Below, piece by piece: positions 6,143-13,066 of a stretch of 15,017 bases of DNA; positions within the stretch are counted from its first letter, which is position 1; each line of letters starts with the position of its first letter. The stretch is from assembly GCA_902775835.1 (NCBI GenBank), contig CACYNZ010000043.1:1-15017 (forward strand), written 5' to 3'. A program made the translations under genes and the position numbers. Source of the DNA: an uncultured Eubacteriales bacterium. GTDB taxonomy: Bacteria > Bacillota_A > Clostridia > Christensenellales > Aristaeellaceae. The notes beneath the pieces are model-generated. The model was not told the origin of the DNA. It did not search any database and was given only the letters and a program-made list of their open reading frames with translations.

Positions 6143-6846
6143 GACCTGTGCGCCTCCAGTTCCCGGAAAAAGCGTCCGGCGATTTCCAGAGGCCGCGTGA
6201 TGGCGCCGCCCACCACCACGGCCCAGGCGCCGAGGTCCAGCATGCGTACGGCCTGCTCGGGCGTGTGGATGCGGCCTTCCGCGATCACCGGGCAGGGGAG
6301 TGCCTGGACCATCTGACGCACAAGCTCGTAGTTCGGTTCACCGGTGCAGTCCCGGGTCTTCTCCGTATATCCGTTCATGGTGGATCCCACCAGATCCGCC
6401 CCGGCCTTCCAGGCGGCTTCGGCTTCCTCCAGGGTGGCGCAGTCGGCCATGATAATGATGTTGGGATATTTTTCCTTCACTTTCTTCAGGAACTCCGGCG
6501 CGGTGAGCCCGTCTCCGCGCGGCGTGTCCGTGCAGTCAATGGAAACAATGTCGCAGAGTGCTTCCATGCATTCATCCACTTCCCGCATGGTCATGGTGAT
6601 GCGGCCGGAATAGCCCGGGTATTCCCGCTTGATCAGTCCGATGACGGGCAGTCCGGTTTCCTCCTTGATGCCCACGATATCCCGGACAGAGCTGGTGCGG
6701 ATCATTCGGGCGCCGGCCTGCTTGGCTGCACGGGCCATGAGCGGCATGACGGAACGCTCCGGATCGTACAGCGGTTCGCCGGGCGTGGCCTGGCACGATA
6801 CAATAAGACTGCCCTTCATCAGGGCAAAGAGTTCTTCCCTGGTCAT
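6139..6846 (-). CDS. nanE: N-acetylmannosamine-6-phosphate 2-epimerase
   Basis: A 235-residue NanE, a TIM-barrel enzyme that turns ManNAc-6-phosphate into GlcNAc-6-phosphate in sialic acid and ManNAc breakdown. The family start L-I-V-S-C-Q-A is at residues 14-20. The likely catalytic Lys73 lies in G-L-I-K-R-E-Y, D-C-T follows at 104-106, and G-S-T-M-N-G-Y-T at 154-161, and the Glu190 of A-E-G-R-I matches the second catalytic residue. The barrel ends with the phosphate-binding V-V-G-G-A-I-T-R-P. An in-frame ATG at 6921 would begin within the promoter -10; the ATG at 6846 has GGAGG nine bases upstream and matches the family N-terminus, so it is chosen. It is co-transcribed with the ROK kinase. 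Confidence 0.95.
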   Translation of the reverse strand: MTREELFALMKGSLIVSCQATPGEPLYDPERSVMPLMARAAKQAGARMIRTSSVRDIVGIKEETGLPVIGLIKREYPGYSGRITMTMREVDECMEALCDIVSIDCTDTPRGDGLTAPEFLKKVKEKYPNIIIMADCATLEEAEAAWKAGADLVGSTMNGYTEKTRDCTGEPNYELVRQMVQALPCPVIAEGRIHTPEQAVRMLDLGAWAVVVGGAITRPLEIAGRFFRELEAHRS

Positions 6847-6916
6847 ATGACGGTGCCTCCTTATGCTGCGGCCGGATGTGTATATGGAAAGGACATAAGC
6901 GGCCGTCTGTGGAAAA

Positions 6917-6946
6917 ATCATACAGGCAAAGCCTGAAAAAAGTCAA
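6917..6946 (-). promoter_or_regulatory. Promoter of nanE-ROK operon with a palindrome in the spacer
   Basis: On the minus strand, -35 TTGACT (6946-6941) and -10 TATGAT (6922-6917) are separated by 18 bases. The spacer holds the dyad CAGGC-AAA-GCCTG (6924-6936), well placed to be a repressor operator. The expected transcription start is near 6910, about 60 bases before the start codon. Confidence 0.68.
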
Positions 6947-7017
6947 TGGCTGAAGGCGCGTTCTGCGGACTGAGCGCGCCCGCGGACGGAAAAAATGCCA
7001 AATGCCGCGCTGGTGCA

Positions 7018-7045
7018 TTGACAAATGTGCAGAATGTGGTAGAAT
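7018..7045 (+). promoter_or_regulatory. Promoter of the tRNA-Ser pair
   Basis: Consensus -35 TTGACA at 7018-7023, a 16-base spacer and an extended -10 TGG-TAGAAT ending at 7045. The tRNA begins 18 bases further on, as expected for a strong stable-RNA promoter. Confidence 0.85.
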
Positions 7046-7063
7046 GACTCGGCTGGTTCACTT

Positions 7064-7152
7064 GGAGAGATGGCCGAGCGGTTGAAGGCGCTGGTCTTGA
7101 AAACCAGTGATGCCGAAAGGCACCGGGGGTTCGAATCCCTCTCTCTCCGCCA
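7064..7152 (+). tRNA. tRNA-Ser (anticodon UGA)
   Basis: A class II tRNA with the acceptor stem GGAGAGA paired to TCTCTCC, a discriminator G and an encoded CCA at 7150-7152. The anticodon stem and loop CTGGT-CTTGAAA-ACCAG gives TGA. A long variable arm (TGCCGAAAGGCA) and the T-loop GTTCGAATC are present, as expected for serine tRNA. Confidence 0.96.
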
Positions 7153-7169
7153 GCTTTTTACAGGCCTAT

Positions 7170-7257
7170 GGAGAAGTACCCAAGTGGCCGAAGGGGCTCC
7201 CCTGCTAAGGGAGTAGGCCGGGTAACCGGCGCCCGGGTTCAAATCCCGGCTTCTCCG
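7170..7257 (+). tRNA. tRNA-Ser (anticodon GCU)
   Basis: A class II tRNA with acceptor GGAGAAG paired to CTTCTCC and discriminator G. The anticodon stem CTCCC / GGGAG with loop CTGCTAA gives GCT. The variable arm and T-loop GTTCAAATC are present. Unlike the tRNA 17 bases upstream, CCA is not encoded (the genome reads CAC after the discriminator), so it must be added by nucleotidyltransferase. Confidence 0.96.
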
Positions 7258-7261
7258 CACG

Positions 7262-7297
7262 AAACTCTGAAGATGAAAGTTTTCAGAGTTTTTTTGG
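7262..7297 (+). terminator. Rho-independent terminator of the tRNA operon
   Basis: A ten-base-pair stem, AAACTCTGAA / TTCAGAGTTT, with a ten-base loop, runs into TTTTTTTGG. It lies four bases after the second tRNA. Confidence 0.85.
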
Positions 7298-7372
7298 TTT
7301 TTGAGTCATTCACAGGCGGCTGTGTCGCCGGGGTCAGGGGGTCAGCAGAAACACGTGCCGTCCGCCGCGCTT

Positions 7373-7391
7373 CATGTCCGGTCCGGACATG
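7373..7391 (+). promoter_or_regulatory. Perfect palindrome upstream of the dehydrogenase gene
   Basis: CATGTCCGG-T-CCGGACATG is a perfect nine-base inverted repeat about a single central base, ending 29 bases before the start codon. It is long enough to be a dimeric repressor site or a leader hairpin near the ribosome site. No convincing -35/-10 pair is visible in 7298-7420, so the promoter of the gene is unresolved. Confidence 0.45.
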
Positions 7392-7420
7392 GGAAGAGGT
7401 TTCACAGGGAGGGTGTTTTC

Positions 7421-8371
7421 ATGCTGGACAAGCGGAAAGTCGTGATTATCGGAGCCGGGCACGTGGGTTCCCATGTGGCCATGGCACTGTGCTTTCAGGG
7501 CACATGCGATGAAATCGTACTGATTGACCGGGACAGGGAAAAAGCAGTCAGCAACAGCTATGATGTGGCGGATGCCTGCCTGTTCCTGCCCAGTACCACA
7601 TACGTGCGCGCAGGAGATTATGCGGACTGCCGGGATGCGGACGTGATTGTCATTTCCGTGGGCATGCCCAGAAAGCCGGGCCAGATGCGCCTGGATCTTC
7701 TGGATGATTCCATTGTCATGATCAGGGACGTGATCAGCCATCTGCGGGAAGTGCAGGTAAGCGGGATTGTGATCTCCATCACCAACCCCGCCGATGTGGT
7801 GGGCGACTACCTCCGCAGACATCTGCAGCTCCCCCGGGAACGCTGCTTTTCCACGGGCACATCCCTGGATACGGCGCGCCTGAGGCGCACGCTCAGCGAA
7901 ATGAGCGGTATGGACCGGAAAAGCGTCAGCGCCTGTGCGCTGGGCGAGCACGGGAATTCCTCGATGGTGGCATTTTCCGCTGTCACGCTGGGCGGCGTCA
8001 GCATGCGCCGGCTGAAGGAAGCGGATCCGGATGCGTGCGCGCAGCTGCTCGAGGACGTGATCCTGGAGCGCACCCGGAATATCGGGAACGATATCATCAA
8101 CGGCAAGGGTTCCACGGAGTTCGGGATCGGGGCTGCCTGCGCGGACATGATCCGTGCCATTTTCCATGATGAAAAGCGGGTGATTCCGGCATCCGTCCGC
8201 CTGGAAGGCGAGTACGGCCTGTCCGGTGTGGCCTGCGGCGTTCCCTGCGTGATCGGCCGGGGCGGCATTGAGAAGATCGTGGAGCTCCCGCTGGATGCGG
8301 AGGAAAGGGAACTGCTTGCCCGCAGCTGCGATGTCATCCGTCAGTATTCGGAGCGGGCGGAAAGCGTCTGA
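7421..8371 (+). CDS. LDH/MDH-superfamily 2-hydroxyacid dehydrogenase
   Basis: A 316-residue NAD-dependent dehydrogenase, cytoplasmic, interconverting a 2-keto acid and an L-2-hydroxy acid. The Rossmann motif GAGHVG is at 11-16 with Asp36 for NADH. Catalytic residues are Arg90 (equivalent to LDH 109), Asp150 (168), Arg153 (171) and His177 (195, in GEHGNSS). Overall it is LDH-like, but residue 84 in M-P-R-K-P-G, equivalent to the specificity position 102, is Arg as in malate dehydrogenases instead of the Gln of lactate dehydrogenases. Malate/oxaloacetate or another bulky keto acid may therefore be the substrate. The ATG at 7421 has AGGGAGGG upstream; the open frame extends 40 codons further but without family similarity. 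It is a single-gene unit. Confidence 0.88.
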   Translation: MLDKRKVVIIGAGHVGSHVAMALCFQGTCDEIVLIDRDREKAVSNSYDVADACLFLPSTTYVRAGDYADCRDADVIVISVGMPRKPGQMRLDLLDDSIVMIRDVISHLREVQVSGIVISITNPADVVGDYLRRHLQLPRERCFSTGTSLDTARLRRTLSEMSGMDRKSVSACALGEHGNSSMVAFSAVTLGGVSMRRLKEADPDACAQLLEDVILERTRNIGNDIINGKGSTEFGIGAACADMIRAIFHDEKRVIPASVRLEGEYGLSGVACGVPCVIGRGGIEKIVELPLDAEERELLARSCDVIRQYSERAESV

Positions 8372-8377
8372 GAAATG

Positions 8378-8414
8378 AAAAGGTGAAGCGGCCGGAGGGC
8401 TGCTTCACCTTTTT
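8378..8414. terminator. Bidirectional terminator between convergent genes
   Basis: A twelve-base-pair stem, AAAAGGTGAAGC / GCTTCACCTTTT, with a 12-base loop, is flanked by T-rich tracts on both strands. It lies seven bases after the dehydrogenase stop and 36 bases after the aldo/keto reductase stop on the other strand, so it can end both transcripts. Confidence 0.85.
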
Positions 8415-8450
8415 GCGCGCGTAAAACACGCAGGCACGGAAAATGTGCTG

Positions 8451-9593
8451 TCAGGCGCCGAAGAGCTCGGCGGTCTTCTTCATGCGATCCGCAATCTGCA
8501 CGCCGAAGGGACAGCGCGATTCGCAGGCGCGGCAGGCAATGCAGGCGGAAGCGGTCACGCCCAGCGCCAGATAGTGCTCACGCACGCTCTCCGGAACAGT
8601 TTCATGGGCGGAGGCAAGGTCATGGAACTTGTTGACCATGGCGATGTCTATGTTCCGGGGGCAGGGACGGCAGTGTCCGCAGTAGGTGCACTGCCCCGTG
8701 TAGGCGTGCAGGGGTGCGCCGGCAATGACGGAGGCGTAGTCCTTTTCCTGTTCCGTGGCCGTCTCGTAGCGGAGGCAGTCATCGACCTGCTCCACGGTGT
8801 CGTACCCGCAGAGAATGGAAGCGACGGCGGGCCGGGTGAGACTGTAGTGGATCAGCTGGGGAGCGGTGAAGGCCGCGCCGAAGGGCGAGGTTTCCGCGGA
8901 AAACAGGCGACCGCCGAAAAAGCCCTTCATGACGGTCAGGCCCACGTCCCGCTCCTCGCAGAGCCGGTAAAGCGCGGAGCGCTCGGGATCAATGCCGCTG
9001 AAATTTCCTTCATACCCGGCGAACATGGACTCCAGGTTTTCACTGGCGGGCTTCATGTCGAAGGCGGGATTGATGCTGAACAGGATCATTTCTATGAAAC
9101 TGGTTTCAGCGGCCATGGCGGCGATACGCGGATTATGGGTGCTCAGGCCGATGTGCCGGATGATGCCGGAAGCATGCAGCTCATGCACATACCGGATGTA
9201 ATCCGAATGCATGGCCAGGTCCCATTCCTCCTGGGAATCGATGTAATGGATCATGCCCAGGTCGATGTAGCCCCCGCCGATGCGTGCAAGCAGGTCTTCA
9301 AAGGCCGGACGCACCTTGGACATGTCCCGGGTGCGCACATACTGACCGTTCTGCCAGGTGGATCCGATGTGGCCCTGGACATACCAGGAATCGCGGCAGT
9401 CGGCAATGGCCTTTCCGATGATGTCCCGGGATTTCGGGTCCGGCATCCAGCAGTCAATGATGTTGATGCCCATTTTCCGGGCATGCTGGATGAGACGGAT
9501 GGATTCTTCCTCGGGATGGCGTTCCAGCCATTCCCCGCCGAAACCGATTTCACTGACCATGAGTCCCGTTTTTCCAAGTCTTCTGTACTGCAT
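8451..9593 (-). CDS. Ferredoxin-fused aldo/keto reductase-family protein lacking catalytic Tyr and Lys
   Basis: A 380-residue protein. Residues 1-290 form an aldo/keto reductase TIM barrel (M-Q-Y-R-R-L-G-K-T-G-L start, G-L-S-T-H-N at 149-154). Residues 295-370 carry two [4Fe-4S] motifs (Cys302, 305, 308, 311 and Cys351, 354, 357, 361). The AKR tetrad is incomplete. Asp47 and His116 are present, but the usual D-T-A-x-x-Y-G segment is D-C-W-M-P-D-P-K, with no Tyr, and the Lys position reads Q-G-H-I-G, with His74. I recall anaerobe homologues with a similar pattern, so it looks like a conserved subfamily and not decay. Redox chemistry through the clusters rather than classic carbonyl reduction is possible. 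The ATG at 9593 follows AAAGGAG; the open frame upstream lacks similarity. Confidence 0.88.
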   Translation of the reverse strand: MQYRRLGKTGLMVSEIGFGGEWLERHPEEESIRLIQHARKMGINIIDCWMPDPKSRDIIGKAIADCRDSWYVQGHIGSTWQNGQYVRTRDMSKVRPAFEDLLARIGGGYIDLGMIHYIDSQEEWDLAMHSDYIRYVHELHASGIIRHIGLSTHNPRIAAMAAETSFIEMILFSINPAFDMKPASENLESMFAGYEGNFSGIDPERSALYRLCEERDVGLTVMKGFFGGRLFSAETSPFGAAFTAPQLIHYSLTRPAVASILCGYDTVEQVDDCLRYETATEQEKDYASVIAGAPLHAYTGQCTYCGHCRPCPRNIDIAMVNKFHDLASAHETVPESVREHYLALGVTASACIACRACESRCPFGVQIADRMKKTAELFGA

Positions 9594-9653
9594 AGAAACT
9601 CCTTTGCGCAGAGAAATATGGGAAACCGCAGCTCCTGTACGGAGTATGGCAGA

Positions 9654-9662
9654 AGTGTAGCA
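9654..9662 (-). promoter_or_regulatory. Possible extended -10 promoter of the aldo/keto reductase gene
   Basis: The minus strand reads TGC-TACACT, with TACACT at 9659-9654, about 60 bases before the start codon. No convincing -35 is visible, so this is a weak call. Confidence 0.35.
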
Positions 9663-9699
9663 CAGCCGGAAGGGAAAGAAAAGCCGCGGGAGAGCTGGC

Positions 9700-9748
9700 G
9701 GGAATATCAAAAAAACTAAGATTTTATCCGGGAAAATGCGATATTCCC
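9700..9748. repeat. Separated inverted repeat in the divergent intergenic region
   Basis: GGGAATATC (9700-9708) and GATATTCCC (9740-9748) are perfect nine-base inverted copies, 40 bases apart from start to start, about four helical turns. They lie between the promoters of the divergent aldo/keto reductase and lyase-like genes. Two operator half-sites or a looped site are possible. Confidence 0.4.
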
Positions 9749-9771
9749 AGAGGAAAATCCGGGTTTGTTTG

Positions 9772-9780
9772 TGCTATTCT
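9772..9780 (+). promoter_or_regulatory. Probable extended -10 promoter of the lyase-like gene
   Basis: TGC-TATTCT ends at 9780, 45 bases before the start codon. No -35 consensus stands 17 bases upstream, which would suit an activator-dependent promoter, for example one using the AraC-type protein encoded downstream. Confidence 0.45.
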
Positions 9781-9825
9781 GTCCCTGACCGGCAAGCCGG
9801 AGAACGACAGGAAGGATGATTCTGC

Positions 9826-12207
9826 ATGAACATTCATTTTCCAAGACTGTACCGATATGAACGGAAGCAGGAACACTGCAGCGTGGCACTGCCTTTTCCG
9901 GAGGGAAAGTTCCGGGACGGCATGCATGTGCAGATCCTGGATCAGGACAGGGAACTGCCTGTTCAGACCCGGGTGACTTCCCGGTATCCGGACGGAAGCG
10001 TGCGCTATGCGTTTGTGCGCTTCACCGCAGACCTGCCGGCCAATCGAGGAAAGGAACTCCAGGCGGAACTGCGTGAAGGCAGTGCCCCTGAGTACAGCGG
10101 CATCCGTGTGGAGCGCAGCGGGGATACCCTGAACGTGGACGGCGGAATGGGCGGACTGCAGCTTACGGTCCGGGACGGCAGCCGCTCGCTGGTGGAATGT
10201 GTCTGTGACGGCAGAAAAACCTACCGTGCGGAGCAGTTCCTGGGGCCGGTGCTGAAGGATGGCGAAGGCCGGGAATGGAAAATCTGCCTGAGCGAGTGGC
10301 GCGTGGCCGAATCCGGCCCCCTGGTGGCCAGACTCAGATGCCGCGGCGTTTTTGTGCCCGAAACCGTGGATATGCCGGAGGAGCGTCCTTCCTTTGAGGT
10401 GACGCTTACCCTGTACGCGGGCAAGCCCTGGATGGAAGCGGGCTTCCGCCTGATCAACTCCACCAGTGCCCCGCTGAAGGCCGCGTCCCTGGTCTTTGCG
10501 CTCATGGATGGAAAGACCGGAGCCTGGGATCCCGCCGTGCATGGCGGCACTGCCCGGGAAAAGGGCGATTCCGTGGGCGAAGGCGGTACGGACAATGGCC
10601 GTGTGGCCGGGGAAGGCGGAATCCTGAGAACCACGGGCATCAAGATGCTGCCCCAGCTGGAGGAAAAGGTCAGGGACGCGGCGGTGCGCTGCTGCGTGGG
10701 AAGCTCCAACTACAAGACCAATTTCACGGTCAGCCGCGGGGAGAGCGTGGAGCGGGTGGTGGACACCGCCTATCTCATGTCTGAGGCCAATGAGCACTTC
10801 ATTGAAGTGTTTTACGGCACCCTGTTTGCGGACCGGACCGACCGGGAATCTGGCGTGTGCGCCACCATCTATCAGGCGCAGCAGAACTATCCCAAGGCTG
10901 TGAAGAGCGATGCCTCCGGTGTCTATGTCATGCTGGTGCCGGAGCATGTGGAGGAGGTTGTGCTCCAGGGCGGCATGAGCCGCGAGCAGTGCTTTCAGCT
11001 GCATTTCCACGGTCCGGAGGAATCCCTCGCGGAAGTGGACAACCGCAGTCTTCTGTATCAGATGCCCGACCGGCCCTGGGTGGACGCGGAACTGTTCCGG
11101 GATGCGGGCGTGGCACCGGATATCTTCCTGGACCCGGACCTGTGCCGTCCGGAGGTGGAGGCGCGCCTGATCAGCCTGTGCGATGCGCACAGCCGCAGTT
11201 TCGGCATGCTGAACTTCGGCGATGCCCCGGATCCCAATTACACGCGTCAGGGCAGAGGCCGTGGAAAGCTGGTATGGACGAACAACGAGTATGACTTCCC
11301 GCATGCCTGCGCCCTGCTGTACATGCGCACCGGGGAGCGCCGGTTCCAGGACTACCTGATCGCCGCGGCCCGGCACTGGATGGATGTGGACGTGTGCCAC
11401 TACAGCAAGGATCCGCTGCTGGTGGGTGGACAGTGGGAGCACTGCCGTTCCCATGTGCTGGACAGCACCATGGTCTGCTCCCATGAATGGGTGGAGGGCC
11501 TGCTGGACCTGTACCACTTCACCGGGGACGAGCGCGCACTGGAAACCGCGCTGGGTATCGGGGAGAATGTGCTGCGCCTTCTGGATACGCCGGCCTATCA
11601 GGTCAGCGGTGAGAGCAATGCCCGGGAAACCGGCTGGGCGCTGCGCAGCCTGACCGCGCTGTATGTGGAAACCGGGGATCCGAAGTGGGTGCAGAAGGCC
11701 GACTGGATTGTGGCACAGTTCCGGGACTGGATGGACACGTATGGAAGCTGGGTGGCTCCGTACACGGACAACACCCTGATTCATGTGGGCTTCATGATCG
11801 CCGTGGCCATGGGCAGTCTTGCCAGGTATTACCGGGTATTTCCCCGGGAGGATATCCGTCAGATGCTGCTTGCCGCCGCGGATGACCTGCTGGAAAGCTG
11901 CATGACCCGGACCGGGCTGTTCATCTATAAAGAACTGCCCAGCCTGAACCGGCTGGGCAACAATACCCTGCTCCTGGAGGCGTTCACCATCGCCTATGAG
12001 CTGAGCGGGGACCTGAAGTATCTGCGTGCGGGCCTGCCCACGTTCCGCGGGGAAATGGCGGGCCGGACCGGGATCATGGGCGAAAAGAAGGTCATGGAGG
12101 GCACTGTGATCCTGGAAAACGATCCGCCCAAGCACTTCGCCCAGTGCTTCATTCCGCTGTCGGTCTATTACAAGAAGGCGGCTGAGACGGGCGTGCTCGA
12201 CGCCTGA
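9826..12207 (+). CDS. Exo-rhamnogalacturonan lyase/YetA-like family protein
   Basis: A 793-residue protein that I recognise as PcRGLX/YetA-like, the family of the fungal exo-rhamnogalacturonan lyase (PL26) and Bacillus YetA. An N-terminal RIFT-barrel-type domain (about 1-130, starting R-L-Y-R-Y and V-A-L-P-F-P-E-G-K) leads to a central beta-rich domain (about 140-430). The C-terminal part is helical and toroid-like, holding conserved L-N-F-G-D (about 460), N-N-E-Y-D-F-P-H-A (486-494) and G-Q-W-E-H-C-R-S-H (about 534-542). There is no signal peptide, so it should work inside the cell on imported oligosaccharides. The start has AGGAAGG upstream. It overlaps the AraC gene tail-to-tail by 40 bases. 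Lyase chemistry is not proved from the sequence; the substrate could be another uronic-acid glycan. Confidence 0.7.
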   Translation: MNIHFPRLYRYERKQEHCSVALPFPEGKFRDGMHVQILDQDRELPVQTRVTSRYPDGSVRYAFVRFTADLPANRGKELQAELREGSAPEYSGIRVERSGDTLNVDGGMGGLQLTVRDGSRSLVECVCDGRKTYRAEQFLGPVLKDGEGREWKICLSEWRVAESGPLVARLRCRGVFVPETVDMPEERPSFEVTLTLYAGKPWMEAGFRLINSTSAPLKAASLVFALMDGKTGAWDPAVHGGTAREKGDSVGEGGTDNGRVAGEGGILRTTGIKMLPQLEEKVRDAAVRCCVGSSNYKTNFTVSRGESVERVVDTAYLMSEANEHFIEVFYGTLFADRTDRESGVCATIYQAQQNYPKAVKSDASGVYVMLVPEHVEEVVLQGGMSREQCFQLHFHGPEESLAEVDNRSLLYQMPDRPWVDAELFRDAGVAPDIFLDPDLCRPEVEARLISLCDAHSRSFGMLNFGDAPDPNYTRQGRGRGKLVWTNNEYDFPHACALLYMRTGERRFQDYLIAAARHWMDVDVCHYSKDPLLVGGQWEHCRSHVLDSTMVCSHEWVEGLLDLYHFTGDERALETALGIGENVLRLLDTPAYQVSGESNARETGWALRSLTALYVETGDPKWVQKADWIVAQFRDWMDTYGSWVAPYTDNTLIHVGFMIAVAMGSLARYYRVFPREDIRQMLLAAADDLLESCMTRTGLFIYKELPSLNRLGNNTLLLEAFTIAYELSGDLKYLRAGLPTFRGEMAGRTGIMGEKKVMEGTVILENDPPKHFAQCFIPLSVYYKKAAETGVLDA

Positions 12208-13043
12208 GCGTTCTGGCGCGCACGGCTGCGGAACTCCCGGGGCGTCATGCCGGTGGCACTGCGGAAGCGGGTGGACAGATAATCCCCGCTGCAGTAGCCG
12301 CAGGCCAGGGCGATCTCGCTGACGCTCATGTCCGTGCCGGAAAGGAGTTCATAGACATGCCTGAGCCGGATCCGGCTCAGATACAGGGAAAACCCGACCC
12401 CGAGCTGCTGGCTGAACAGGCGCGACAGATGCGCCTGGGAGTAGCCGAGCTCGGAGGCGATGTCCGCGAGCCGAAGGTCTTCCGCATACCGCTGTTCCAT
12501 GCGCACCAGCGTGTCCACAATGCAGGTGGAGAGACTGGAGGGAAAGTATACAACGCTTCCGCCCGCGCGCTCCTCGTGGATCAGCGTGAGCAGGCGCAGA
12601 AGAAGTCCCTGCAGCACTGTGTCCCGGTAAGGCGCATTGTCCGTGTATACCCGGAGCATGTCCTCGAAATAGGAGGCGATCCTGGCCCTGGCACTTTCCG
12701 GGAAATGATGGATTTTCCTCTCCATCATGTCCTCCAGAAAACCGGGAGCGGTGGTCCGGACCAGCGGCTCGACGGCCTGCTGCGTGAACTTGATCAGGTA
12801 GCTCTCGTACGGCGCACTGCTCAGGGAAATGGTGCGGTGATAGAGGTAGGGCGGCATGACGGTCACATCCCCGGCGTGCGCGTCATAGGTCTGCTGCGGC
12901 GTGATGGTCCGGCGGTCGCCCGAAACCAGGAAGCCCACGGAATAGTGGTCCACGGACATGGCCATGGTGGGCATCTCATAGTCCGCGGGCAGGCTGCGGC
13001 GGCTTACCTGGATCTGTACGCCTTCGGGAAGCTTGGACGGCAT
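12168..13043 (-). CDS. AraC-family transcriptional regulator
   Basis: A 291-residue regulator. The N-terminal half is a cupin-type ligand domain with A-H-A-G-D-V-T-V-M-P-P and Y-H-R. The last about 100 residues are the double helix-turn-helix, with L-A-D-I-A-S-E-L-G-Y-S-Q-A-H-L-S-R-L-F as the first and V-S-E-I-A-L-A-C-G-Y-C-S-G-D-Y-L-S-T-R-F as the second, ending G-M-T-P-R-E-F-R. This layout is usual for activators of sugar genes. The ATG at 13043 has GGAGG eight bases upstream and is chosen over an in-frame ATG at 13094 that falls in the promoter. Its 3' end overlaps the lyase-like gene, making that gene the likeliest target; the divergent MATE gene is another. The ligand is unknown. Confidence 0.92.
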   Translation of the reverse strand: MPSKLPEGVQIQVSRRSLPADYEMPTMAMSVDHYSVGFLVSGDRRTITPQQTYDAHAGDVTVMPPYLYHRTISLSSAPYESYLIKFTQQAVEPLVRTTAPGFLEDMMERKIHHFPESARARIASYFEDMLRVYTDNAPYRDTVLQGLLLRLLTLIHEERAGGSVVYFPSSLSTCIVDTLVRMEQRYAEDLRLADIASELGYSQAHLSRLFSQQLGVGFSLYLSRIRLRHVYELLSGTDMSVSEIALACGYCSGDYLSTRFRSATGMTPREFRSRARQNAQASSTPVSAAFL

Positions 13044-13066
13044 GCTGCATTCCTCCTTTTCCTGTG

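Noticed and set aside
5162..6316. 384-codon open frame on the plus strand opposite the ROK kinase
   Set aside because: It is antisense to the kinase and runs through its terminator hairpin; no motif is recognised.
6847..6921. N-terminal extension of NanE to the ATG at 6921
   Set aside because: The extension would start inside the -10 element, has no ribosome site and is not part of the family.
7064..7297. tRNA genes as an integration site for a mobile element
   Set aside because: No integrase, no repeated tRNA 3' end and no change in gene character is seen on either side.
7311..7324. Short inverted repeat CACAG-GCGG-CTGTG after the tRNA terminator
   Set aside because: Five base pairs are too few to support a specific call in GC-rich DNA.
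9594..9710. Longer start at 9710 for the ferredoxin-fused aldo/keto reductase
   Set aside because: The extra 39 residues have no similarity, while the ATG at 9593 has AAAGGAG upstream and matches the family N-terminus.
9724..12135. 803-codon open frame on the minus strand opposite the lyase-like gene
   Set aside because: The plus-strand gene has a ribosome site, a family match and normal composition. The antisense translation is His/Gln/Gly-rich with no domain.
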